NCBI GenBank assembly: GCA_030280995.1
Contig: JASXTE010000015.1
Coordinates: forward strand, 2,142,001 to 2,206,000
Direction: 5' to 3'
From: Hemileia vastatrix
Lineage: Eukaryota > Basidiomycota > Pucciniomycetes > Pucciniales > Zaghouaniaceae
Length of the DNA stretch: 64,000 bases
Position numbers and translations under genes: made by a program. The notes beneath the pieces are model-generated. The model had not been told where the DNA came from. It saw only the letters and a list, made by a program, of their open reading frames with translations, and did not search any database. Shown here in pieces: positions 33,176 through 43,539 of this stretch. Every line of letters starts with the position of its first letter. Positions within the stretch are counted from its first letter, which is position 1.

Positions 33176-35094
33176 TGTCACGCGCCACGTGACACTCGAG
33201 GCGAAATTAACTCAATAAATCAATAATATCAAGTCCTAAATCTATACTCGAAGCGCAGAAAGCAATTCTCCATAGAAATTGCAATTTTCCTTTGTGTACT
33301 TACTATTTAACTGCGCTAGCCTAAACTCTAAATCTAAATTAGTCAATCTCCCAATAGGGTACCTTAGTCCTTTTCAATAAGCGACGCACAGCGCTAGGAT
33401 CAACGAAATAGTATAGTAGTAGTTTTTTCATTAAAGTTTTGTTAATTAATTAAAAGGGGTAAATTGAGCATGGACGGATATTTAGTGGAGAGGGTCTATG
33501 TCAGCCAGGCTATTCCAGGAGTCCAGTAAATAATATATAAATTATAAAACCTTAAAGAGTGGGTAAGACTTGTATTTAATGAATATAACTTAATATTTTA
33601 TTGCATAATGAAATTATATAAGAATTTTATTATATACAAATGTTACATTAAATTTATTGGTTATATATATTTTTATATACAATTAAATTGAGCATAATAT
33701 AATATATTCTACAAATAAATGCGCATTTTTATGTATTTAATAATTATAAATTTATATTTAATTAATTAAAAAACATATATTATAATTACAAGTGTAAATT
33801 TGATTTATAATATATTTAAATTAATTACTTAAATTTATATATTAACTAATACCTCTCATATGATACTAAACAATTATTAAGGACGCTTCTTTTGACCCTT
33901 AATTGTGTTAGAAAAAACAAATAAATTAATTTGGACTAAATTGAGATTAATTGCTTGTTTTGTTGCGTCAAATTATTTTTTGTTTCACTTAAAATGTCCT
34001 CTAATCAGGATGTACCATCTGTTGGGAATTATATTTCTCATAGTTCCTATGTTTCCACTCTTGTTTAGTTATTTACTATTGTCACTTACTGATTTGGGGA
34101 TTAATGGCGGGGAAATTGGATTCTTAATTGGGCTTTTAATTATTTGTTTCATGTTTTTCTCTATATTGTTATGTTTCATTTACTCTTTTGATATGTTTGT
34201 TTTATTCCTTTCTAATCATTGTATTTACTGATATAGTAGCGCTTCAGAGGACCCATTGCCTATAAAAGGGCCTTGGATAATCCCCTGTAGCCTTATCACT
34301 TATTATACACTCAACAAATTAAATACAATTTTTATATTACGTTTATATTCTTTTTATTAGTAATAAAATTCTAATTAAAATTTTATATAACAATTTAAAG
34401 GTTGCTTTAAGTCTGATAGTAATTATATTGGTTGCCGCGCAGAATTCTTACTTAAATAATATTCATATTTATAAAACCAAATTGTTATCTCTTCTCAGCT
34501 CACTCGTCGTTGCCTTTCTCTCAATAAATTAAATAATTTTATTAAATTTTATTTGTTTTATTACCCATATTCCTTTCCTCCTTCTCCTCCTCTCTTTCTT
34601 TCTTCTATCCTTCTCCTTCTTCTAGACGACCGGCCGACAGTCTAAGTGTATGTTAGTAATGGTCAATGGAATGGGAATGCTGTGATGGAAGGGAGGTTAA
34701 TGCGAGGAGGAACAAAGGATATAAAAGGAGTTGGGTATTTGGTTCAATATTCCTTAGAATTAAATTATAATATTGTATTTACATTAATAGTGGTAAATCC
34801 TTAAAAGTTAAATCATTGTTATTGTATCTTTCTTTTACCTTCTCAATATTCATTCCTAAATCCTAAATCTTTGATTATTGAGTTTCCAACCCTTCGTGAG
34901 ATTTTAAGAATTATTATTACCTTGGAACTAGTTTATAATTCTTCTTGAATGAACCTCGAACCTATAGCTATTACTTCGAGTGAACTTCGAATCATTTCCT
35001 CGAATCATTCCTCTGTGCTTTGAAGAAGTTTCTAAAATCCCTCATCTCACTTACAGGAACATCCTCGACCTTGTGCGTAGGTCGTCCGGTGACA
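33176..35094 (+). repeat. 3' LTR of gamma, split by a solo LTR
   Basis: Matches the 5' LTR from TGTCACGCGCCACGTGACAC to GTCCGGTGACA, apart from the insert at 33499-34639 and one copy of its target duplication. Confidence 0.9.
33499..34639. mobile_element. solo LTR of another retrotransposon inside the gamma 3' LTR
   Basis: 1141 bp starting TGTCAGCCAGG and ending CCGGCCGACA, flanked by a perfect 5 bp target duplication GTCTA (33494-33498 and 34640-34644). The uninterrupted sequence is preserved in the 5' LTR of gamma. No internal domain remains, as expected after LTR-LTR recombination. A hydrophobic open frame within it is not credible as a gene. Confidence 0.92.
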
Positions 35095-35930
35095 TATTGT
35101 TGGAAATAAGCGATAAGGTTATTAAAATTAGCAAAGAGCTTTTCAGACACTAGGTGAATTGGAACTCTAGGGAAGCTTGGATTAGGTTCTGGTAGTTCAT
35201 AAGCTGAATATGGAATTGGAGAACTGGTGGACGCTTATCAAATTAAAATATCAGCAAATTAAAACCTGAAGATTAAGAAAATAAAAAGAGACAACTAACC
35301 TGTGTCAACACCATCAAGATCATAGATAAACGGCTTACTTGGTAATGGAGTGGGATATTTTATGTTTAAAAAAGGATTTTTTATTTTTGATAGATGAGGA
35401 GGACTGATGTTGGATTTGGTGTTTGAAGTAAATGTTCTGGGCTTTTTGGATGAAACAAGAGAAGATGAAGATTGCTGGCTATTATAGGACCTTTTGTGCT
35501 TCAAGATGTTGGAAGTAGGAGAAGAATTGTTAGAAGGTTGAAGCATGGCCCTGGGAGCAGCAAGAGTTCTTGGGGGAGTAGCAGCAAGTCTAGATTGGAG
35601 AGAAGGACCCAGAGAATTAGGTGATGAAGAAAGATTTAAATAGGCTGATGAAGAAAAAGGGATGGGATCTTTAGAGGTTGATGGAATAGGGGGTGGAGAA
35701 GAAGGTGAAGAAGAAGGAGGAGGTTTGCAGAAGGAGGCAAATCTAGTAGCAGTAATGGGGAAAGAACCACAATTCAAGCCAGAACATTTTCTTTTCTTCT
35801 CATAACAGGATAAACAGGCCCTGTTCTAAGTGTGCTTTTGCCAGTTGAAAGTGAAGATACATTCCCTATGGGTGAAAGCACAGTATTTGCAAGATTGATC
35901 AGCTGAAGCAATGAAGTCAGAAGGTTTCAT
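35095..35930 (-). pseudogene. antisense zinc-cluster gene, truncated by gamma
   Basis: Exon 1, 35930-35300, starts MKPSDFIAS and contains CKYCAFTHREC then CLSCYEKKRKC: C-x2-C-x6-C-x14-C-x2-C-x6-C. A TAG at 35828-35826 lies between the two halves. A long Ser/Pro-rich region and a basic stretch follow, ending YDLDGVDT. An intron (GTTAGTTG..TAAG) leads to exon 2 from 35233 (SSPIPYSAYELPEP), which is cut at 35095 by the end of the gamma LTR. The layout matches the genes at 37066-37756 and 43540-44355: zinc cluster, disordered region, intron after an acidic Asp/Glu motif, helical end. Confidence 0.6.
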
Positions 35931-36021
35931 CTTGTTAGGAGATATTTTTTTGAAGAAGAAAACTTGAAACTAGGATGAAGAAAGCTGGTGGCAAAATCTG
36001 GGTTCAAGGATAGAGAAGTTG

Positions 36022-36494
36022 TTAGGTCCACCAAGACCTTAAACTGGGCTGTTATCAAGCTGTTGGGTCCACCATGACCTTAAACTGGATTTCTTATCGA
36101 TCAAATGTTTGGTCCACCATGACTTTAAACTGGTAGTTCATTCATTGTTTTAGTCCACTATGACTTTAAACTGGAAAATTAATATCTGCAGGATAGTTCA
36201 ACATTCATTGGTCCACTATGGCCTTATACTGGATTACTTGTCGATCAAATGTTTGGTCCACTATGACATTAAACTGGATTATCAAATTTATTCAATCTTT
36301 GGTCAATCCTAGGCCTTATTTAGGAATTTATCAAGTTATTTATGCACCTAAACGATCTTTGGTCCACCAAGACCATAAACTGGCAATTGATTATATGTTT
36401 GGTCCACCAAGACTTTAAACTGGAATGTCAATCTTGTTTGGATAACTCAATTCAATCTTTTAATTTATCACTGTCCACTAAGACTCTAAACTGG
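36022..36494 (+). repeat. array of nine spaced 25 nt motifs
   Basis: GGTCCACYAWGACYTTAAACTGG occurs about nine times at 40-105 bp spacing; the sequence between copies is not repeated. Single inverted copies (CCAGTTTAAAGTCATAGTGG-like) lie downstream of pol in the beta elements at about 45519, 45778, 49871, 50163 and 50674. It belongs to the 3' region of this Gypsy group. Confidence 0.8.
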
Positions 36495-37065
36495 TTATTC
36501 AATTATTTCTGGAATTGGGTGCTGATAAGCTTTAGGAGGTAAAAATTTTAGGTGGTGATGATGCTAAGGAAAGCATAATGGTTAATTAGGTGAGATTTGT
36601 GGCGCTTTAACATGGTCTAAAGTTAATATTATTATTGGAAGCCCGGCAAAAGTATTTTATGGGTTTGCTGTATAGCAAAGTTTGAAAATTGTGATGAAGG
36701 AATCAGAAGTTAGGATGGTAGTTGGATTTTAGGGAATGATTTTTAGTGCCTCAGTGTTAGGCCATTTTTGGTGTGAAGCTTGGAGGACCTTATGGCGAGA
36801 TTGGAATCATAGAATTCGGCTCAGTGGGGGGCCCTATGAGGTTGGAATCAGGAGTATTTGGCTCATAGGAAGATCCACTCTCTCAATGCTGTGGCAAGAA
36901 GGAAGACTGGTATATGGGAGTCTGAAGGGATTCAAACCTTGCTCTCAGTAGTGGAATCATCACAAGATTTATTATTTTATGTTAAGCCAGAGAAGAAAGA
37001 AAACAACATTTATGTTGAAAGTTAAAGAAGACCAAGCAAAAAAAAAATTTTATCAAGTTATACTG
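36495..37065. other. 3' region of Gypsy element delta, no gene seen
   Basis: Sequence between the motif array and the next zinc-cluster gene. Contains a short duplication around CTTATGGCGAGATTGGAATCA and CCTATGAGGTTGGAATCA. No coding region can be supported. Confidence 0.5.
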
Positions 37066-37756
37066 TTAGAAAAGATAATTTCTTTGAAATTGTTCAACAT
37101 CATTATCAAAGCTTTGCATTAAAATTCTTCTTTTCATGAGGTCTTCATGGTTATTAGCTGGAGTTTCTTGAAAATAGCCCAGAATTTTTTGTTTCAGCTC
37201 ATTAGTAAAGTCAAGAAAAAGATAGCAATGAAAATTTGGATAATGATTGATATAGTCCGTCTTCACTCTACCAACATCATCAGTGTTGGTTATTTCAACA
37301 GCTAGAAGTTCAAATATGTTATTAAGTCATAGGTTTAGTCAATTTTGATTAAAAGTTTTTTTAGTAAGATAATAGGGTCTTACATTTAGAGCCAGGAAAC
37401 ATAGTCTCAGCAAAGTTGGTTGGGGGCACTGGCGTTATAGGATTAGGATCTTGTGAAGGCAAAATTAGGCCGGGATCCGCTGATGAAGATTGAACTTTTG
37501 AAGCTGTTTTTGATCTTATTCTTTTTAAGAAGACAGGAGTTTTTGATCGTTTTTTAGAAGTTGAGGGATCAGGGAGAGCTGCTGGTCCTAAATATACGTT
37601 TGTTTTAGAAGGAACTATTGGCCGGTTACATTTGACTTTTTTCACACGGCATAAGTCGCAAGCTGTCCTGCCAGGAAGATTAGGGTTGGATATTAAACAA
37701 GGTACCTGGTATCGAGCGCAGAGTTCACATGGAGAGACAAGTTCTTTGAAAGACAT
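37066..37756 (-). CDS. antisense zinc-cluster (Zn2Cys6-like) protein of element delta, intact
   Basis: Exons 37756-37384 and 37301-37066 (GTAAGACC..TTCTAG) join in frame to 202 residues with no lesion. Residues 10-43 read CELCARYQVPC, a 12-residue spacer, then CDLCRVKKVKC: C-x2-C-x6-C-x12-C-x2-C-x6-C, the same spacing as in the gamma gene. In Gal4-type clusters the basic triad (CxxCRxKKxKC) comes first; here it is second. A basic, Ser/Pro-rich middle follows, and exon 2 is acidic then helical (FTNELKQKILGYFQE, NDVEQFQRNYLF). It starts about 110 bp before the polypurine tract and LTR at 37880, and runs against the retrotransposon. I infer a nuclear DNA-binding or regulatory role only from the cluster. 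Confidence 0.65.
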
Positions 37757-38997
37757 ATTGATGAAGATGAATTTTAAAGTTGATTAAAGAAGATGGTGGT
37801 TGAAAGTTAAAGATGAATATTGTGTTCAACCACTTATGCAAAGTCTTAAGAATGGGGACATTCTCAATTGGAGGGAGTATGTGGTAGCCTAAAGGTTAGT
37901 ATGGCACCTAAGTACGTAAATGGAGCTATTACGTCGTGCAAGATTGGTGTTATTATTTTATAAAAGGGTTTTATTTAATTTATTTGAGTTTTAAATATGA
38001 AGAAATTAGTCAAGAGCGTATGCCTACACGAAATCAATTTATTTTACAGAGAAAACTTATTTTTATGGTCTGAAAAATTTATAAGTATCAAGTCGAGTCA
38101 CTCAAAAACCTTAAGAAATTTTTCCAGAATTTTTACTATTTTTCTTATATTTTTAAATGAATTTTAAAGATTTATAGAAATATTTACGTATTCATAAATT
38201 ACTTAACTTTGATGAATTTTCACGGGGTAATTAGAGCTGCGCAAACTACTAAAATTAGTTTGGAATGTAAAGGAGAAGTGGCTCTATCATGTGTAATTTT
38301 TCTAGATTTTTTATTATAGTTTTAAAGGTTCTAATTGAGTCCGGAAGTCCGGACGGACTCCGCTTCGACTCCGTACGGACTCTGTACGGGCTCCGGATTG
38401 ACTCTGGGTGAGCTCTGGAGGGGAAAACTTAGGCACGTGACTAGGAATACTTAAGAGTCTCTCAGACTCGAAATTGAGGGGGGGGGGATAGAACATACAG
38501 CTTAATCTTTAACCACCACGGTCTCATTTTTTATTACTCAACAAAATAAATAAAATTGTAATACCCTTATAACTTTATATATTATATATAACATTTTAGA
38601 AATACTACTCAACAATTTAAATCACACTTCATACAGGGTATCTTTAGAAAGGTCTTCATCACTGGGACTTGATTATTGATGTCTCATAAAAACTCAAATT
38701 ATTATAAAAACATAAAAGTCAATCTTTACAGATCTTTCACTGGTACACCTTAATTGTTGTTATCAGTATTTCTTTCTCAACAGCCACTTTAACTTAAATC
38801 TCAATAAGCGTTATAAATTTTAGAGTTTCATTATTCTTTTAACAATCAGATCCAAGTAGACTGGTTAGCTTAGTGATTTAGAATTCCCATTTTGTTATTT
38901 TTATTGGAAGGACGGGGTTTTCAGCTAAATCCACACATCTCCTCCGGATTCTGCTTACAGCAAGGCGACTGTAAGAGTTTACCTTACCATAGCCGGT
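37757..38997 (+). repeat. 3' LTR of Gypsy element delta with its polypurine tract
   Basis: ATTGGAGGGAGTA (37867-37879) is followed by TGTGGTAGCC at 37880; the LTR ends near TTACCA at 38997. The last part (GGATTCTGC..CAGCAAGGCGACTGTA) matches the end of the beta LTRs, and about 38520-38690 matches 63815-63980. A GC-rich patch of GGACTCCG/TCCGTACGGA units (38338-38412) lies inside. 37757-37866 is the presumed promoter of the antisense gene. Confidence 0.65.
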
Positions 38998-39479
38998 GGG
39001 CCGCCTGACGTCGGAGATGCCGCCTGAAGCGGCCCGGCCTCCCTGAATCCAGAAAACCAATAAAAACCACTAATCTACTTAGAAAAATTAGCTACAACTA
39101 CTAAAACCTTTAAAACACGGAATTTCACTATAACAACATTGTGACATGAAATATAGAGAAAATTTAGCTCTATCAAATGGTACTAAGCACTTAACCCTAA
39201 GACTTAAGGTTAGCCCTTAAAACACGAAAAACAAAATTAAACAGCAATCTTTTATAAATGAAAAATGAGGAAATGACCCCTTAAAACTCAGAATATGAAA
39301 AATGTCTTCAAGACATAAAATATAGAGAAAAACCAGGGCTATCCAATGATAGTAACCACATACCCGTAGACCCAATATCCACGGGATAAAACCAGAAAAA
39401 TACCAAGTTTCTTAACAGATGTCAATTAAGACATGCACAAACAGCACCAAATCATACAACAAAGGCCCCTGCCAATGTT
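38998..39479. other. unassigned, with a two-copy internal repeat
   Basis: A GC-rich patch (38998-39050) is followed by AT-rich sequence in which GACATRAAATATAGAGAAAA..GCTCTATCAAATGG and a related GGCTATCCAATG copy recur about 185 bp apart. The GGCTATCCAATGG motif also occurs in the beta LTRs, so this is probably an LTR fragment. It abuts the 3' end of alpha-1. Confidence 0.45.
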
Positions 39480-39653
39480 GGAAGACCACACCGTAATCAA
39501 AGAAATTAAAAAGCTTAGGTATAATACATTCTACAGTAATATTCCCAAGACACCTATAAAGTACCGCTTTACGTATCCCTTCTTGTTGGACTGACTGGTC
39601 ACTATCCGAGTTCCTCTGATCCTGGGAGATAGTAACACCTAAAATGCCAGTCC

Positions 39654-40834
39654 CTAATGAAAACTTTGGCTCCTTCCTGGCGGTTGCCCTATCTCTTCAT
39701 CTGAGACTTCCTCATAAAATTCTATTTCTTTCTCTAACCGCGCAGCTTCAGAGTACTTAGTTTCCCATCCACCATCCTTGGGCGCTACTAAGACCACTGT
39801 TACTGGAATACCATCATCACCCATAATCCTTATTCCAATAGTCTTATTTAAAAAATAATCAATAGTTGCAGAATAATCCATTAAAAATGTTGTGCCTAAA
39901 ACAGGTTTAACTACACCCATTGGAACATAAAAATGTATATCCCTCGTTTCTCCCGCAACTCTAGTGCGTACATACTCTGCTACACCTTTAACAGGTAACC
40001 TACCTCCACAAATTCCTGTGACAGTTCCTTCACCGTCTTTAACAAGAAGATCTAACTCCACTGCATCATCCACTGAAACCACGTTGATTTGTGAACCTGT
40101 ATCCACTAACGCTTTAATTTGCTTACCATTTACAGTAATTTTTAAATACCCTAAGGGCCCTGCATAATGTGGCGCCCTAGGTATTCCAACAATTGGCTGA
40201 AATGTCTGCTGTTCAACATAAAACTCAGCACAATTAGCAATCCTGTGCTTCCTACACTTATCCACAATTCCATTTGCTACATCTGGCGCTACTGCTGTCA
40301 GCAACCCGAATGGAACAGAGACTGTAGTCTTCAAACATTGCGCAACTAAATCCTCTGCCGCTTTAGGAAAATCAGAGTGAACCAGGCGCTGCATATCCAT
40401 TTAGGTTGAGTCACCTTCGCACCAGGTTTTGCTCTTCCAGGTGGGTTCTTTGGAGTATTGTGCCTTGATCCTGGCATCCCATAAGCAGGTACCGCTCTTT
40501 GCTGTACTACCTCTGACTCCTCCAACATTGCCGTTTGATCTTCTACCTGGTGATCCACACCATAACCTCCTGGTTCCATACCCTCCATTTCAACATCCTC
40601 TATAGGCGCAGGTGTATTCTCTCTAGTAGTATATTCTACTTCCTCCATATCCTCTGGATTCGCATACCTAGCACCAGTCCTTCTTGGCCTAGCAACTGTA
40701 GGCGGGGCCAATTTTCTTGTGCTTTGCTGCAAACATCTCCAAACGCGCTGCGGTGAGTGGCGCTGCAACTGCTCCCTCTTTTTCTTTAAAATCCAGCACT
40801 GTGCAAGTAACTGCAAAATTGACTTACTTTGCAT
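39654..40834 (-). pseudogene. aspartic protease region of alpha-1
   Basis: Two overlapping frames. 40834-40346 encodes an acidic linker (RYANPEDMEEVEYTTRENTP). 40400-39654 continues it (HSDFPKAAEDLVAQCLKTTV) after a small deletion near 40395, judged against alpha-2. The retropepsin-like domain has an intact ALVDTGSQINVVS active site (about residue 87 of the second frame) and the downstream VKPVLGTTFLMDYSATIDYF flap-and-core pattern. It ends at a stop shared in position with alpha-2 (DEEIGQPPGRSQ), so the frame probably ended here in the ancestor too. Confidence 0.7.
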
Positions 40835-40991
40835 CCTTGCCTTTTTCTTTAATTTCAGGCTCTTTGCCCTTGTTTGACCTGCCTTCCATAGGCTTTTTAT
40901 TAATATGATCGATGACCATGGCTTGCATCACTCGATCCTTGTCTTTAACAAGCTTAGTGCTGTCTTCCAACATAAGGGTAGTCCCGTCCTC

Positions 40992-41965
40992 TTAAACTAC
41001 CTTTTCCTCTTTATCCCTTTGAAGCGCATTACACCTCATCCTAGTATGCCCCTCTTTATTACAATAATAGCACACAATAGTAGAAAAACGCAAAGGTTGA
41101 GGAGAATTCTTGGGCCTAAACAATTCTTTTGCCTTTGTCGCTTCAATTATCTTTTTCTCCAACTCATCAATCCTTGCCATAACTGAATCTGGCTCCTTAG
41201 TGAAAACTTTATCTTTAGGTGACAACATCTGAGGAGGCGATTGTAAACCAGACGCATCTTCATTCATCTCCTCATTATCCAAAGCAACCCTAGCTGCGCG
41301 ACGCTCAACTTGATGCAACTTCATTTCAGCTTCCACCACCGTTTCTACTTCTTCTAATCCAGGGTACTTATAATTTCTGTCCCTTTTTTAACCAGTTTTC
41401 CTTTGTTATCCAAGTGCCTTTTTGCCCAGTCTTCAACTTCTGGCGCTAACGCTTCACAAAACCAAGGTAAAGACGCATTAGCATCACTAAAGTCTTCATT
41501 ACTAACTAAATATTCAACTATTCGGTTGAAGTCTTCCCTGAAACTTTTAAATTCCTTAGAATCTCGAACACCCCCTTTAGCTTTGACTCTTTTTACCAAG
41601 ATATCCAGGTCCTTCATTGTGTACCTAGTTTCCTTGGTAACCTTTGGCCATCTCTTGAGCATCTGTTCTTTTAGCGCTGGCCAATCTTGCTCTTCATTCC
41701 CTTTTAAATCCTCTAAATCGTCTTTGCACTCATTAGTTACAAAAAAAAAATTTACTTGACGCAACATGTTGTATTCAGTTTCTCCATGAACTTCAGCTGC
41801 CTTTTCAATCCTGCGTAAAAACTTCCTGGTATTAATGCCCGCAAAACGCAAGCTTTCATCTTTACACCTAATGATTGTAGTTACCGTCTTTGGCAACAAT
41901 GCTGAACAATTGGGCGATTTAACCCTCTCCTGATATCCCCTAGATGTAGTCACAGTAGGATCCAT
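40992..41965 (-). pseudogene. gag: gag of alpha-1, one frameshift
   Basis: Starts at the ATG at 41965 (MDPTVTTSRG). The gag domain contains TIIRCKDESLRFAGINTRKFL, DWPALKEQMLKRWPKV and SLPWFCEALAPEVEDWAKRHL. A missing base in an A-run near 41390 shifts the frame; the second part (41339-40992) ends with zinc knuckle CYYCNKEGHTRMRC. A TAA follows at VV where alpha-2 has tyrosine. It serves here as reference: three arginine codons that are CGA in this copy are TGA in alpha-2. Confidence 0.75.
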
Positions 41966-42206
41966 TCCCGAAATATAAAATTGAAACAGAGATCACAAAA
42001 ACACACACTTTGTAATTAAACCTGACTATATTCATGATACAGCCCTACGCTATCTTCTGATAACGGCTTATTGATCCACTCGTTGTAGACCCTACGACTC
42101 TTCCGCTGAAGCGCCGGCTTGATTACGTCATCTTGACGAAACCCTAAAAACCAAACAATCTAATCAAAAACACTAGTTACAATTATGCCACTGTTGGGAC
42201 ACCAAT

Positions 42207-43419
42207 TGTAGACTGTTCTAAAGTAATAAGCAGTAGACACAATGCAAGATGGGTTGGTTCTCCTCTTCAATTTCTAAAAAGAAGTGCCTTCCACTATTGT
42301 TTTAAAGACAGCGCAATAATGTGTAACACTAATATTTGATTAGAAAGTTTATAAGATGAGAGATGAGTCTTAGAGATCAGGAAAACAAGTATTACTATCT
42401 GGATATTTCTATTCTTAACAAGCGCTAATATCCACAGCTACTCCCACTTGAAGCGCTCTCTTTGAATATACCTTTTTATAGCAATAAAATAACTCTAATA
42501 ATAGTCAATCCTACTAAATCTATATATTCTCTCTATGTTACGCTCTTTCACTATGCTATATGAAATACACACACAGATGCACAAATGATAAAAGACTCAG
42601 AAAATATCTCTAATTCACTATTCTATTTTACTTATATAAATATATCTCTTCTCCCTATTCTCTATCTCTATCGAATAGTCCTCCTTTTTATATTTTTCCA
42701 GTACTCAAGACACAGTTCACTAGTGGATCTTCAGCGCTGGCTCTAGCGCCATATTAGTAAAACAATAGCTAATCTATTAGTAACTACGTACACCGCTTGT
42801 AATAACTACGGCGCCTAAAACATACCCTATGATTACTAACACTAGTATTAACTTGTTTCACTCATACTCCACATATGCGCTTTTGACTATACCTTTGTTA
42901 TGTTTCAGCGCTACTTTCAGGTTTGACCCATTCTAATTCTGATCCTAGTTGCCTTGACTCTTGGGTAGTTTTGTGATTGAGTCCCCACTCTCCTTTCTTT
43001 AATACTAAGCTCATAGTTCTGAAGATTCACTTAACTAGTTAGCCTCCTTTATTACCTGTTTCAGTAAGTTTACCCAACTAGCTGTGGTGCAGTATACTAT
43101 GCACTTGAGTTGTCCTTAAGCCATAACTCCTTCCTTAATGTGTAACACATAGTTATTGGAAAGTCCAAATTCATATTGTTTAGCGCTTTACAGTCCTAAA
43201 TCAATAACACACAATTCCCCATTGTGCGGCACATCTTGCTGCAAAATCCGAGCGCACAGACCCTTAATCCTTTTCTGCACTTCCCTTTCCTTTGTTCTTT
43301 GAAACACGCAAATACATATTATATTTTAGCACCTCCTACTGCGCTAACTTCCTTTGCTCTTCCTGGACTACGTGCGCTGATTGGTCTAAAATTATGCTAC
43401 CTGCGAGGCGCATACCACA
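42207..43419 (-). repeat. 5' LTR of alpha-1
   Basis: 1213 bp in minus orientation, starting TGTGGTATGCGCC and ending CAGTCTACA. It carries the uninterrupted versions of the two sites at which alpha-2 was hit by beta-2 and by the CACTA-like MITE. Confidence 0.85.
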
Positions 43420-43539
43420 CCGCTCCTTCCAGAAGATCACACTGCTCTATTCCAATCTCACTCCCTGAAAGACCTACTTTTATCTCAGCGAATTTGGCCA
43501 AATAATCTTCAAAATAAGCTCCCAGGATGCTAGACCATG

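Larger units (their letters stand above)
25486..35094 (+). mobile_element. Ty3/Gypsy chromovirus 'gamma', full length with nested solo LTR
   Basis: LTRs at 25486-26258 and 33176-35094 (the second enlarged by an inserted solo LTR) begin TGTCAC and end GTGACA. Internal order is PBS, gag, slippery site, pol (protease, RT, RNase H, integrase, chromodomain), AT-rich repeats, antisense zinc-cluster gene, 3' LTR. The flanking 5-mers do not match (CCAAT before, TATTG after), and the flanks come from different sequences (LINE left, delta element right), so this copy is probably a recombinant between two insertions. It is non-functional because pol has five TGA codons. Confidence 0.9.
39480..43419 (-). 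mobile_element. Gypsy element alpha-1, 5' LTR plus gag and protease, no pol
   Basis: Minus-strand copy: 5' LTR 43419-42207, PBS beginning TTGGTGTCCCAAC next to it, gag 41965-40992, protease region 40834-39654, and similarity to alpha-2 ends near 39480. Neither copy shows RT, RNase H or integrase after the protease. Confidence 0.75.

Noticed and set aside
33905..34231. 108-codon hydrophobic open frame as a membrane protein
   Set aside because: It lies wholly inside the solo LTR in T-rich sequence and has no recognisable family features.
36022..36494. CRISPR-like array of repeats and spacers
   Set aside because: Units are imperfect, spacing varies from about 40 to over 100 bp, the genome is eukaryotic, and the same motif occurs singly in retrotransposon 3' regions.
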